From: Devosia ginsengisoli
GTDB taxonomy: Bacteria > Pseudomonadota > Alphaproteobacteria > Rhizobiales > Devosiaceae
Direction of reading: 5' to 3'
DNA: 64,000 nt
Assembly: GCF_007859655.1 (NCBI RefSeq)
Contig: NZ_CP042304.1
Location: 4,280,501 to 4,344,500, forward strand
Part shown: positions 27,673 through 36,028 of the stretch, piece by piece
How positions within the stretch are numbered: the first letter of the stretch is position 1
Layout of the letters: each line of letters begins with the position of its first letter
The notes under the pieces: model-generated
Told to the model about the DNA's origin: nothing
The model's database searches: none
Seen by the model: the letters and a program-made list of their open reading frames with translations, nothing else
Position numbers and translations under genes: made by a program

Positions 27673-28515
27673 ATGGACCTTTCGATGACCAAGAAGATCG
27701 CTTTTCAGGGCGAGCCCGGCGCTTTCAGCCATGCCGCCGCCTCCAACGTTTTCCCCGGCGAAGAAGCGATCGGCTGCGTCACCTTCGAGGAAACCATCAA
27801 TGCCGTGCAGTCCGGCCGCGCCGACTATGCCGTCGTCCCGGTGGAAAATTCGCTCTATGGCCGCATCACCGATATTCACCACCTGCTGCCCGAAAGCGGT
27901 CTCAATATCATCGGCGAGACCTTCCTGCGCGTCGAGATGAACCTGCTCGGCGTGCCCGGCGCCACCATGTCCGATATCAAGGCCGTGCAGTCGCTCTCGG
28001 TCGCCCTCGGCCAGTGCCGCAAGTTCATCACCGAACACGGCTTCCGCACCATCAATGCCGTCGACACCGCCGGCTCGGCCCGCGAAGTGGCGCAAAAGGC
28101 TGACCCATCCGTCGCCGCCATCGCCTCCCGCTTTGCTGCCGACATCTACGGCCTCACCGTGCTCGCCTCCAATATCGAGGATGCCGACCACAACACCACG
28201 CGCTTCCTGGTCCTCTCCCGCGACAAGCAGGAAGCCCCGGCCGGCAGCGGCAAGGTCAAGACCACCTTCGTCTTCCGCGTGCGCAACGTGCCCGCCGCGC
28301 TCTACAAGGCCATGGGCGGTTTCGCCACCAATGGCGTCAACATGACCAAGCTCGAAAGCTACATGGTCGGCGGCGCCTTCACCGCCACCCAGTTCTACGC
28401 CGATATCGAAGGCCACCCCGCCGATCCGGCCGTCCAGTTCGCCTTCGAGGAACTCGGCTTCTTCACCGACCACTTCCGCGTCCTCGGCGTCTATCCGGCC
28501 AGCGAAAGCAAGTAG
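27673..28515 (+). CDS. pheA: Prephenate dehydratase
   Basis: 280-residue monofunctional enzyme that makes phenylpyruvate from prephenate for phenylalanine synthesis. PDT domain with IAFQGEPGAFSHAA at the start, NYAV-like ADYAVVPVENSLYGRI near 52-67, and TTRFLVLSRD near 173-182, followed by an ACT domain (RNVPAALYKAMGGFATNGVN, then KLESYMVGG in place of ESRP) for feedback control by phenylalanine. ATG 27685 is an equally good start. It converges on the LOG gene. Confidence 0.94.
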   Translation: MDLSMTKKIAFQGEPGAFSHAAASNVFPGEEAIGCVTFEETINAVQSGRADYAVVPVENSLYGRITDIHHLLPESGLNIIGETFLRVEMNLLGVPGATMSDIKAVQSLSVALGQCRKFITEHGFRTINAVDTAGSAREVAQKADPSVAAIASRFAADIYGLTVLASNIEDADHNTTRFLVLSRDKQEAPAGSGKVKTTFVFRVRNVPAALYKAMGGFATNGVNMTKLESYMVGGAFTATQFYADIEGHPADPAVQFAFEELGFFTDHFRVLGVYPASESK

Positions 28516-28526
28516 CGGGCGGGGGC

Positions 28527-29387
28527 TTAGTCCCCCCGCAACACCTCATCAATCTCGGGCAGATTGTAAAACTGCCGCACGATGTCCCAGCCCTCTTCGG
28601 CCGTATCGACGATATTGAACAGCTTGGGATCATCGGGCGCGATCGTGCCGGCTTCCGCCAGCGCCTCGAAATTGATGACCTTGCTCCAGAATTCCGCGCC
28701 GAACAGCAGCAGCGGCACCCGGTCCATGCGCCCGGTCTGGATCAGCGTCAGCGTCTCGAAGAATTCGTCCAGCGTGCCGAACCCGCCGGGAAACACCGCC
28801 ACCGCCTTGGCACGCATCAGGAAGTGGATCTTGCGCGTGGCGAAATAGTGGAAGTTGAAGCTCAGCTCCGGCGTCACATAAAGGTTCGGCGCCTGCTCAT
28901 GCGGCAAGACGATATTGAGCCCGATCGACGGCGCTCCCACATCGGCCGCTCCGCGATTGCCCGCCTCCATCACGCCCGGCCCGCCGCCGGTCACCACCAC
29001 ATAATCGGTGAAGCCCTGCGCCTTGGAGGTAAACGAGGCCAATTGCGCGAAGCGCCGCGCCTCGTCGTAATAGCGCGACGCCGCTTCGAGATTGCGCTTC
29101 TGCGTCTCGTTCTTGGCCGCCCAGGCCGGCTGCCCCGGTGCCGGAATGCGCGCCCCGCCAAACAGCACCACGGTTGAATTGATTCCCCGCTCGCGCAGCC
29201 GGAATTCGGGCTTGAGATATTCGAGCTGGAAGCGCACGCCCCGCGTATCTTCCGAGGTCATGAATTCGTCGTCGGCAAAGGCCAGCCGGAAGGCGGCCGA
29301 TTGCGTCTGCGGCGTCTGCGGCGCACGCTTGGAGGCGGCGACGTCTTCGACCGAAGTGCGCAACGAAGTGGGACGACGTCTGGTCAT
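28527..29387 (-). CDS. LOG family (TIGR00730) protein
   Basis: 286-residue Rossmann-fold protein with the LOG signature GGGPGVMEAGNRGA and PGGFGTLDEFFE. Members are cytokinin riboside 5'-monophosphate phosphoribohydrolases or nucleotide 5'-monophosphate nucleosidases. This is the long form with an N-terminal extension of about 60 residues. ATG 29402 (MAVLRM) is an alternative start. The gene is divergent from DUF817. Confidence 0.9.
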   Translation of the reverse strand: MTRRRPTSLRTSVEDVAASKRAPQTPQTQSAAFRLAFADDEFMTSEDTRGVRFQLEYLKPEFRLRERGINSTVVLFGGARIPAPGQPAWAAKNETQKRNLEAASRYYDEARRFAQLASFTSKAQGFTDYVVVTGGGPGVMEAGNRGAADVGAPSIGLNIVLPHEQAPNLYVTPELSFNFHYFATRKIHFLMRAKAVAVFPGGFGTLDEFFETLTLIQTGRMDRVPLLLFGAEFWSKVINFEALAEAGTIAPDDPKLFNIVDTAEEGWDIVRQFYNLPEIDEVLRGD

Positions 29388-29462
29388 GCGAAGCACCGCC
29401 ATAATTCCGAAATCTTCGACAGGGCATAACCAGCCCGGGCGATCCGAGCAAGGGCACCGGGC

Positions 29463-30320
29463 TTGAACCAGTTCACGACTTTGGAAGCGCGGATCGATGC
29501 GGCGGCGCATGCCGTCCTCGCGCGCCTGCCGCGTGGACCACTGGCCGATGGCCTCGTTGAATTCGTGGTCTTCGGCCTCAAGCAGGCCTGGGCCTGCCTG
29601 TTCGGCGGCCTCATGCTGGGCATGATCCTCGTCACCCGCCTGTGGTGGCCCGATATCGGCCTCGCCCGCTACGACGCCTGGTTCCTCGCCGCCCTGCTCA
29701 TCCAGGGTGCCATGCTGGCCCTCCGCCTCGAAACATTGAACGAGGCCAAGGTCATCCTCATCTTCCACCTTGTCGGCACCGGCATGGAATTGTTCAAGAC
29801 AGCGGCCGGTTCATGGATCTACCCCGAGGATGCCCTGTTCCGCCTCGGCGGCGTGCCGCTCTTTTCCGGCTTCATGTATGCCTGTGTCGGCTCCTACATG
29901 GCCCGCATCCAGCGCATCTTCGACATTACCTTCACGCGCTATCCCCCGGTCTGGGCCACGGTGCTGCTGGCCCTGGCCATCTACGTGAACTTCTTCAGCC
30001 ACCATTTCATCTTCGATTTCCGCTGGCTGCTCTTCGCCGTCCTCGCTGCCCTCTACCTGCCCAGCACCATGCATTACCGCGTCTTCCGCTTCCGCCACCG
30101 CATGCCCATGCTGCTGGCTTTCCTGCTGGTCGCGCTCTTCATCTGGATCGCCGAAAACATCGGCACCTGGTCCCGCGCCTGGATCTACCCCGACCAAACA
30201 GATGGCTGGACCCTGGTCAGCTGGAGCAAGCTGGGCTCCTGGTATCTGCTGATGCTGATCTCGGTCGTGCTGGTCACGCTGGTGCACCCTCCTAGAGGGT
30301 ACGAACCCGAGCGGCAGTAA
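29463..30320 (+). CDS. DUF817 membrane protein
   Basis: 285-residue integral membrane protein with about eight helices. Its conserved stretches (FGLKQAWACLFGGLML, GTGMELFKTAAGSWIYPE, LPLFSGFMYACVGSYM-like) match DUF817. Function unknown. The start appears to be TTG with AAGGG a few bases upstream; no ATG gives the full N-terminus. It stands alone and is followed by family B repeats. Confidence 0.87.
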   Translation: MNQFTTLEARIDAAAHAVLARLPRGPLADGLVEFVVFGLKQAWACLFGGLMLGMILVTRLWWPDIGLARYDAWFLAALLIQGAMLALRLETLNEAKVILIFHLVGTGMELFKTAAGSWIYPEDALFRLGGVPLFSGFMYACVGSYMARIQRIFDITFTRYPPVWATVLLALAIYVNFFSHHFIFDFRWLLFAVLAALYLPSTMHYRVFRFRHRMPMLLAFLLVALFIWIAENIGTWSRAWIYPDQTDGWTLVSWSKLGSWYLLMLISVVLVTLVHPPRGYEPERQ

Positions 30321-30350
30321 TTGCTCGCGTGCAAAGGGAGCAAGATGCTC

Positions 30351-30562
30351 ACCCTCCCCCTTGAGGGGAGGGTAGCGTCGCCTGGCCCGTAGGGCCATGG
30401 CAAAGCTAGGAGGGGGTATCGAGGGTTCATCTCGAAATCGTGGCGGGCTCGTCACCCCACCCTCAATCCCTCCCCATCAAGGGGAGGGAGGCGCCAGCTC
30501 GGAGGCCCGTGTTCATCGTCTCCCTCCCCCTTGTGGGGAGGGATCAAGGGTGGGGGTGGGCC
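30351..30562. repeat. Family B repeats, several copies
   Basis: At least three modules: CCTCCCCCTTGAGGGGAGGG, ACCCTCAATCCCTCCCC...GGGGAGGGAGG, and CCTCCCCCTTGTGGGGAGGG followed by ATCAAGGGTGGGGGTG. The last two sit in mirror orientation and also occur together at 53231-53340. They fill most of the 278-base gap after DUF817. Confidence 0.85.
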
Positions 30563-30598
30563 ACAGGCAAAGAGCCTATTCACGACACCAAATAAAGC

Positions 30599-30766
30599 TC
30601 AGTCCCGCGCCAGCACCATCACGCGCAACCGCTCCAGCCACCCGCCAATCGTGACGCCCAAGCTCGGCTTGTCCTCATAATTGCGCAGCATATATTCTGC
30701 CAGCCGATAGCCCTCCGCCACGATATGGCGCTCGTCCCGGCTCAGCCCCACGGATGGAACCCGCAT
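30599..30766 (-). CDS. Small protein, 55 residues, unknown
   Basis: MRVPSVGLSRDERHIVAEGY at the N-terminus; soluble, helical, charged, ending LRVMVLARD. A strong GGGAGG site lies six bases before the ATG, which supports real translation. It is transcribed in the same direction as the GST gene and starts 94 bases after it. I do not recognise the family. Confidence 0.65.
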   Translation of the reverse strand: MRVPSVGLSRDERHIVAEGYRLAEYMLRNYEDKPSLGVTIGGWLERLRVMVLARD

Positions 30767-30860
30767 TTCCGCCTCCCGCTTATGGTTGACGAAACCTTAA
30801 CGCGGCAGGGCAGGCGGAGTCCGCAGTCCCATGAAACTATGGTTTACCGGGGCAGGGGCC

Positions 30861-31502
30861 TCAGCCTCCGGTGGCCACCGCCAGCTGCGCGGCAAACGCC
30901 CGCTGATAGGCCGGCCGCGCCTGCGCGCGGGCGCAATAGGCAGCAAGATTGGCAAACTCGTCCAGCAGGCCTGAGGGTTTCACCCGCAGCAGCACATGCA
31001 CCATCATGATATCGGCCGCGCTGAAGGCGCCGTCCAGCCACTCGCTCTCGCCCAACCGCCGGGCCAGTTCGGCCAGCCGGACCCGGATGCGATCCAGGAC
31101 CAGGGGCATGCGCTGTTCCCTCCAGCTTTCCTGGCCCTCGGCGAATTTGGCGGTTTGCAGCTCCAATATGGGCGGCTCCACCGTGCCCACGGCGGCGAAC
31201 ATCCAGGTAATGGCCCGCGCTCTGGCATCGGCGTCATCAGGCAGCAGGCCCGGATGGGTTTCCGCGATATGCAGCAGGATCGAGCCGGTCTCAAACAGCG
31301 CCAGATCGCCGTCTTCATAGGTGGGAATCTGTCCAAAGGGCTGCAGCGCCAGATGCGCCGGCTCTTTCATCTGCTGGAACGTGACGAGCCGCACATTATA
31401 GCTTTGCCCGACTTCCTCGAAGGCCCAGCGCACCCTCATGTCGCGCGACAGCCCGGCGCCGCGATCGGGCGAGCTGGCAAAGGCGGTAATTGTCGGCGTC
31501 AT
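30861..31502 (-). CDS. Glutathione S-transferase family protein
   Basis: 213 residues: thioredoxin-like N-terminal domain (about 1-85, with PFGQIPTYEDGDLALFETGSIL containing the cis-Pro and the Glu-Thr/Ser glutathione motif) and a helical C-terminal domain. The catalytic residue is not certain; a Ser near SSPDRGAGLS is possible. Substrate unknown. Divergent from the acetyltransferase; 124-base gap between them. Confidence 0.88.
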   Translation of the reverse strand: MTPTITAFASSPDRGAGLSRDMRVRWAFEEVGQSYNVRLVTFQQMKEPAHLALQPFGQIPTYEDGDLALFETGSILLHIAETHPGLLPDDADARARAITWMFAAVGTVEPPILELQTAKFAEGQESWREQRMPLVLDRIRVRLAELARRLGESEWLDGAFSAADIMMVHVLLRVKPSGLLDEFANLAAYCARAQARPAYQRAFAAQLAVATGG

Positions 31503-31626
31503 GGCAGTTCTCCGGGATCAGCGTTCCATGCCTATACGACGAATGCCGGCATATTCATTCGACACGCCACGGGAGGTTTTTTCGTTCCCGCACTATCATG
31601 CGTTCCGACTCACCCCGGAATGATCG

Positions 31627-32157
31627 ATGACCAATCCTGCCCGTTCGGCCGAAGGCCGTGTCCGCTTCGAAAACGTCCAGCGCGCCGTCCGCCTCTCGGC
31701 CCGGCTCAGCGACATCGGCTTCGATGATCTCGATGGCCTCTGCGCCGCCTTCTCCGAACTCATCGGCAAGCCGGTCGGCGAGCGCTTCATGGTCATCCCG
31801 CCCTTTTCGACCGATTGCGGGCTCAACATCACCATCGGCCGCAATGTCTTCATCAACCAGGGCTGCCACTTCATGGATATGGGCGGCATCGCCATCGGCG
31901 ACGACGTGATGATCGGCCCCAAGGTCAACCTCGTCTCCGCCGGACACCCGGTCTCGCCATCCGAGCGCCGCAACGGCATCGTCGCCAAACCCATCATCAT
32001 CGGCAACAATGTCTGGATCGGCGCTGCGGCAACCATCCTTCCCGGCGTCACCATCGGCGACAACGCCGTCATCGCCGCCGGCGCCGTCGTCAGCCGCAGT
32101 GTTCCCGCCGATACTCTCGCGGCCGGCGTCCCGGCTCGCATACTGAAGCAGCTTTAA
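31627..32157 (+). CDS. Sugar O-acetyltransferase (hexapeptide repeat)
   Basis: 176-residue trimeric left-handed beta-helix enzyme of the maltose/galactoside acetyltransferase (Maa/LacA/NodL) group. Hexapeptide repeats run through ITIGRNVFINQGCHFMDMGG and IIIGNNVWIGAAATILPGVT. Catalytic His in SAGHPVS. It uses acetyl-CoA; the acceptor sugar is unknown. Length is near the 180-190 of the family, with a shortened N-terminal part. Confidence 0.9.
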   Translation: MTNPARSAEGRVRFENVQRAVRLSARLSDIGFDDLDGLCAAFSELIGKPVGERFMVIPPFSTDCGLNITIGRNVFINQGCHFMDMGGIAIGDDVMIGPKVNLVSAGHPVSPSERRNGIVAKPIIIGNNVWIGAAATILPGVTIGDNAVIAAGAVVSRSVPADTLAAGVPARILKQL

Positions 32158-32217
32158 GTCTTGGCCGGAACAGACAGCTGAATTGGCACTCAGTTGGCTG
32201 CGTGCTATCGTCCGGCC

Positions 32218-32427
32218 ATGCAGACTGTGTTCATGGAAATTGATGGCGAGACGGTCGTATTGATCCCTGACTCCATGATGGCGGAGCTTGGGTGCGCGGC
32301 TGGCGACAAGATCGATTTACGTGTCGAAGATCGGCGTATCTTTATCACGGCTATACATCCAGCAGCCACGGAGTCCCCTTCTCCCCTCGTGGGAGAAGGT
32401 GCCCGAAGGGCGGATGAGGGGGCTTGA
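32218..32427 (+). CDS. AbrB/MazE-like small protein with repeat-derived tail
   Basis: 69 residues. The first about 52 resemble the SpoVT-AbrB/MazE DNA-binding fold (VVLIPDSMMAELGCAAGDKIDLRVEDRRIFI), as in antitoxins, but no toxin gene follows. The last about 17 residues (SPSPLVGEGARRADEGA) are read from a family C intergenic repeat, so the original stop seems to have been lost. A start at TTG/ATG further upstream (32194) is open but less likely. Confidence 0.65.
   Translation: MQTVFMEIDGETVVLIPDSMMAELGCAAGDKIDLRVEDRRIFITAIHPAATESPSPLVGEGARRADEGA
32379..32427. repeat. Family C repeat
   Basis: CCTTCTCCCCTCGTGGGAGAAGG hairpin followed by TGCCCGAAGGGCGGATGAGGGGGC. The same unit is at 24565-24606 (reverse) and 58532-58580. 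It overlaps the 3' end of the AbrB-like gene. Confidence 0.85.
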
Positions 32428-32473
32428 GCCATCCATTGGCTCTGCGCTACTCGGCTCTTCGCCCCCTGAGGCC

Positions 32474-32502
32474 TTGCATCTGCCCCTTTTTCCCCTCATA
32501 TA
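32474..32502 (+). promoter_or_regulatory. Promoter of SRP RNA
   Basis: TTGCAT (32474-32479), 17-base spacer, CATATA (32497-32502). The expected transcription start seven or so bases on matches the 5' end of the SRP RNA helix. Confidence 0.7.
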
Positions 32503-32508
32503 CCGCTC

Positions 32509-32604
32509 CGGGAGGTTGGCGCGGACGTGTTCCTCGCCAACCGGGTCAGGTCCGGAAGGAAGCAGCCCCAACGAGACCTTCACGGGTCGTTGCCAGCCTC
32601 CTAC
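32509..32604 (+). ncRNA. ffs: Signal recognition particle RNA (4.5S type)
   Basis: The universal SRP domain IV loop GGTCAGGTCCGGAAGGAAGC is at about 32544-32563. The ends GGGAGGTTGGC and GCCAGCCTCC pair to close a hairpin of about 96 bases. It binds Ffh for co-translational protein targeting. Its place just before dnaX-ybaB-recR is usual in alphaproteobacteria. Confidence 0.95.
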
Positions 32605-32734
32605 TCAACTGTTCAAACTTGGCATTTGACGGCGCGGAACGGCCTCTGGCCTTTTGCGGAACCTATGGCATTGCCCTATGGTCGCAGCATGACCCAAGGC
32701 AGATTCCCGGCAATACGAGGCGATGGAGGGCAGA

Positions 32735-34474
32735 ATGGCTGATGCACCGACTTCGCCCTATCTCGTCCTCGCCCGCAAATACCGGCCGCGCGACTTCACT
32801 ACGCTTGTCGGCCAGGATGCCATGGTGCAGACGCTGGGCAATGCCTTCGCGCAGAACCGCATCCACCATGCCTTCATCCTCACCGGCGTGCGCGGCGTCG
32901 GCAAGACCACGACGGCCCGCATCCTCGCCCGTGCCTTCAACTATGAAGATGCCACCGGTCCCCATCCCACGCTCGATCTCAGCGTCGAGGGCGAGCATTG
33001 CCGCGCCATCATCGAGGGCCGCCATGTCGACGTCATCGAGATGGACGCCGCCAGCAATACCGGCATCAACGATATCCGGGAGATCATCGACTCGGTGAAA
33101 TACGCGCCGTCTTCGGCGTCCTACAAGGTCTACGTCATCGACGAAGTCCACATGCTCTCGACGGCAGCCTTCAACGGCCTGCTCAAGACCCTCGAAGAGC
33201 CGCCCCCCTATGTAAAGTTCATCTTCGCCACTACCGAAATCCGCAAGGTGCCGGTGACGATCCTGAGCCGCTGCATGCGCTTCGATCTGCGCCGCATCAC
33301 GCCCGAGATCATGACGGCCTATCTCGAATCGATCCTTGGGCAGGAGGGCATCTCCTTCGAGCCCGAAGCCCTGGCCATGATCGTCCGCGCCGGCGAAGGC
33401 TCGGCCCGCGACAATCTGAGCCTGCTCGATCAGGCCATTTCCCACGGCAATGGCACGGTCACCGCAGCCACGGTTAAGGCCATGCTGGGCTTGGGCGACC
33501 GCGCCCGCATCATCGACCTCTTCGAGGAATTGATGGGCGGCCGGATCGGCGAGGCCATCGAAACCATGCGCGCCCTCTACGACATGGGCGCCGATCCGCA
33601 GACCCTGGTCGCCGACCTCGCCGATTTCACCCATCTGGTCACCCGCATCAAGGTCGTCCCGGCTGCGGCCGACGATGTTTCGCTCACCCCCGACGAGCGC
33701 CATCGCGGCGCCGAGCTATCAGGCAAGCTGCCCATGCGCGCGCTCACCCGCGCCTGGCAGATCCTGTTCAAGGGCTATGACGAGGTCGCCCGCGCCAGCA
33801 ATGGCCTGCAGGCCGCCGAAATGGCGCTGATCCGCCTGGCCTATGCCGCCGACCTGCCCAGCCCCGACGATCTCATCGCCCGGCTGACCAACCAGCCTGC
33901 GCCCGCCCCGAGCCTGCCGCCGAGTGCGCCGATCAATCGTGGCCCCTCCGGCGGCGGCGGTCCGTCGGCCCTGCGCGTCGAGGCCCCGCGTCCGCTGGCC
34001 ACCGAAGCTGTCGCCGCCCAGCCCGCCGCGCCGCAGGCCCAGGCTGCCCTCGCCACCGTCGCCAGCTACAAGGAGCTGATTGCTCTGGCCGGCGCCAAGC
34101 GCGACGTGCTGGTCAAGCTGGCGCTCGAAAGCCAGATGCGCCCGCTCTCCTTCGAACAGGGCCGTATCGAAGTCGCCCTCGCCGATGGCGCCGATCCCGG
34201 CATGATCGCCACGCTCTCGGCGCGTCTCCAGCTCTGGACCGGCCAGCGCTGGCTGGTCAATGTGTCCAGCAAGCCGCCCGAGGGCCTCACCATCCGGCAG
34301 GAGGCCGTGCAGCGCCAGCAGGCCGCCCAGGCCGCCGCGCATGACGATCCGCTGGTCAAGGCCATACTCGACACATTTCCCGGGGCTAAACTGGTCAATG
34401 TGACGGTGCGCGACGACGCTACTGCCGTCGAGCCCGATCTGGCTCCGCCCCCACCTGAAGAGGACGACGAATGA
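32735..34474 (+). CDS. dnaX: DNA polymerase III subunit gamma/tau
   Basis: 579-residue clamp-loader ATPase. Walker [13 protein letters not shown] near residues 55-66, Walker [12 protein letters not shown] motif LSRCMRFDL. After the ATPase domains come a Pro/Ala-rich linker (about 385-440) and a C-terminal tau-like domain. The zinc module is nearly gone: only one Cys (GEHCRAI) remains of the four in E. coli. ATG 32735 follows GGAGGGCAGA; ATG 32723 contains the ribosome site itself. Overlaps ybaB by ATGA. Confidence 0.96.
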   Translation: MADAPTSPYLVLARKYRPRDFTTLVGQDAMVQTLGNAFAQNRIHHAFILTGVRGVGKTTTARILARAFNYEDATGPHPTLDLSVEGEHCRAIIEGRHVDVIEMDAASNTGINDIREIIDSVKYAPSSASYKVYVIDEVHMLSTAAFNGLLKTLEEPPPYVKFIFATTEIRKVPVTILSRCMRFDLRRITPEIMTAYLESILGQEGISFEPEALAMIVRAGEGSARDNLSLLDQAISHGNGTVTAATVKAMLGLGDRARIIDLFEELMGGRIGEAIETMRALYDMGADPQTLVADLADFTHLVTRIKVVPAAADDVSLTPDERHRGAELSGKLPMRALTRAWQILFKGYDEVARASNGLQAAEMALIRLAYAADLPSPDDLIARLTNQPAPAPSLPPSAPINRGPSGGGGPSALRVEAPRPLATEAVAAQPAAPQAQAALATVASYKELIALAGAKRDVLVKLALESQMRPLSFEQGRIEVALADGADPGMIATLSARLQLWTGQRWLVNVSSKPPEGLTIRQEAVQRQQAAQAAAHDDPLVKAILDTFPGAKLVNVTVRDDATAVEPDLAPPPPEEDDE

Positions 34475-34794
34475 AAGACATCATGGGTATGATGAAGGCC
34501 GCCGGCGAGATGAAGGGTAAGATGGAGGCCATGCAGGCCGAGCTTGCCGATCTCGTGGTCGAAGGCCGCTCCGGCGGCGGCATGGTCGTGGTCTCTCTTT
34601 CAGGCAAGGGCGACATGAAGGGCGTGAAGATCGATCCGACCCTGTTCAAGGAAGACGATGTCGAAGTGCTCGAGGACCTGATCATCGCTGCCCATGCCGA
34701 TGCCAAGGCGAAATCGGAAGCCGAGATGCAGCGCAAGATGGCCGAGGTCACCGCCGGCCTTCCCATTCCGCCGGGCATGAAATTCCCGTTCTGA
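34471..34794 (+). CDS. ybaB: YbaB/EbfC nucleoid-associated protein
   Basis: 107-residue dimeric DNA-binding protein. Family pattern: [22 protein letters not shown] helix, then [21 protein letters not shown], and the end [11 protein letters not shown]. It overlaps dnaX by four bases and precedes recR, the standard arrangement. Confidence 0.95.
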   Translation: MKDIMGMMKAAGEMKGKMEAMQAELADLVVEGRSGGGMVVVSLSGKGDMKGVKIDPTLFKEDDVEVLEDLIIAAHADAKAKSEAEMQRKMAEVTAGLPIPPGMKFPF

Positions 34795-34850
34795 TTTTCA
34801 CGCGTCCGGCGCGTCGATGCTAACAGTCTGCTAACCAATTCGGGCAAGGT

Positions 34851-35459
34851 GTGAACGCGAAAATGGCTTCCGGCGGCCCCGAAATCGAACAGCTCATCCA
34901 GCTCCTGGCCCGCCTGCCGGGCCTCGGCCCGCGCTCGGCCCGCCGTGCCGTCCTGCAGCTGATCAAGAAGAAGGATCAGCTGATGATCCCGCTTTCGGCC
35001 GCTCTCGACCGGGCCGTAAGTGCCGTTAAAACCTGCGAAATTTGCGGCAATGTCGACACGGTCAGCCCCTGCACCATCTGTGCCGACCCGCGCCGCGCCG
35101 AAAGCGGCATGCTGATCGTGGTCGAAGATGTCGCCGACCTCTGGGCCCTCGAACGCGCTGGTGTCGGCGCCGTCCGCTACCACGTCCTGGGCGGTGTCCT
35201 CTCCCCCCTCGACGGCGTCGGCCCCGACGACATCTCCATCGATGACCTCTTGAAAAGAGCAAGTGAGTTCAAGGAGATAGTCCTGGCCATCAACGCCACC
35301 GTCGAAGGCCAGACCACCGCCCACTATATCACCGACCGCCTGGCCGGCTCGGGCACTAAAGTCACCCGCCTCGCCCACGGCGTCCCCGTCGGCGGCGAGC
35401 TCGACTATCTCGACGAAGGCACCCTCAGCCAGGCCCTCAAGGCCCGTACCGAAATCTAG
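34851..35459 (+). CDS. recR: Recombination mediator RecR
   Basis: 202 residues. N-terminal helix-hairpin-helix ([20 protein letters not shown]), four-Cys zinc finger [16 protein letters not shown] near residues 62-77, Toprim domain ([17 protein letters not shown]), and the C-terminal [16 protein letters not shown]. Works with RecO/RecF to load RecA on gaps. GTG 34851 is used; ATG 34863 gives 198 residues and is also possible. The stop is directly next to that of the convergent gene. Confidence 0.95.
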   Translation: MNAKMASGGPEIEQLIQLLARLPGLGPRSARRAVLQLIKKKDQLMIPLSAALDRAVSAVKTCEICGNVDTVSPCTICADPRRAESGMLIVVEDVADLWALERAGVGAVRYHVLGGVLSPLDGVGPDDISIDDLLKRASEFKEIVLAINATVEGQTTAHYITDRLAGSGTKVTRLAHGVPVGGELDYLDEGTLSQALKARTEI

Positions 35460-35960
35460 TCAGTGCAGGTCAGGGTCGGTCCTGAACTCGTCCCCGCCAT
35501 CCCAGATTTCGTCCTCCATGCTGTTGTCCTCTTCGTCGTCTTCGTCGAAGAAAGCCTCGTCCTCGTCGCTTTCAATGGCGTGCCTTGCGTCCTCGTCGTC
35601 AGGCGACAGGGCATCGAGCCGGTCGGCCGGGTCATTGTCGAAATTGGTGGCAAGCCCCGCATAGGCCTCCCCGTCATCGCCATTGGCGATGGTGGCGCTC
35701 AATTCGTCGATAGCCCGGTCCAACTCGTCCAGCATGGCAGCCGGGTCCTGGCCGCCCCAGTCGCCGCTTTCACGGATCGTCGCCTCGTCGCGCAACTCCT
35801 TGAGGCGGGCCAGTCTTTCGCTGGCCGAGCGGTCGTCGCCATAGAGCAGGTCTTCCACCTCGCTCTGCGTATAGGGCTGCGCAATGCCCGGCTGGTCGGC
35901 ATTATCGAAATTTGTATCCTGCGGCACCATGGTGCCGTGATGGTCGTGATGCTGGGCCAT
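35460..35960 (-). CDS. Acidic hypothetical protein
   Basis: 166 residues, very acidic, mainly in the last 70 (DDEDARHAIESDEDEAFFDE). His-rich start MAQHHDHHG. A middle segment EVEDLLYGDDRSASERLARL looks helical. No signal or membrane segment. GGGAG lies about six bases before the ATG, so it is probably expressed. Family not recognised. It converges on recR with no spacer. Confidence 0.75.
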   Translation of the reverse strand: MAQHHDHHGTMVPQDTNFDNADQPGIAQPYTQSEVEDLLYGDDRSASERLARLKELRDEATIRESGDWGGQDPAAMLDELDRAIDELSATIANGDDGEAYAGLATNFDNDPADRLDALSPDDEDARHAIESDEDEAFFDEDDEEDNSMEDEIWDGGDEFRTDPDLH

Positions 35961-36028
35961 ATCAGTCTCCCTTGGCTCGATTGACCAAGGCAGAACGCGC
36001 GGCGCCCCAACCGGTTCGATAACAATGA

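Noticed and set aside
28515..28540. Terminator between pheA and the LOG gene
   Set aside because: G-rich/C-rich arms can pair but with a bulge and no T-run on either strand.
32218..32427. Toxin-antitoxin pair
   Set aside because: Only the AbrB-like half is present; the next feature is SRP RNA and no toxin frame is seen.
32640..32665. Terminator after SRP RNA
   Set aside because: GGCC-TCT-GGCC-TTTT has only a four-base stem.
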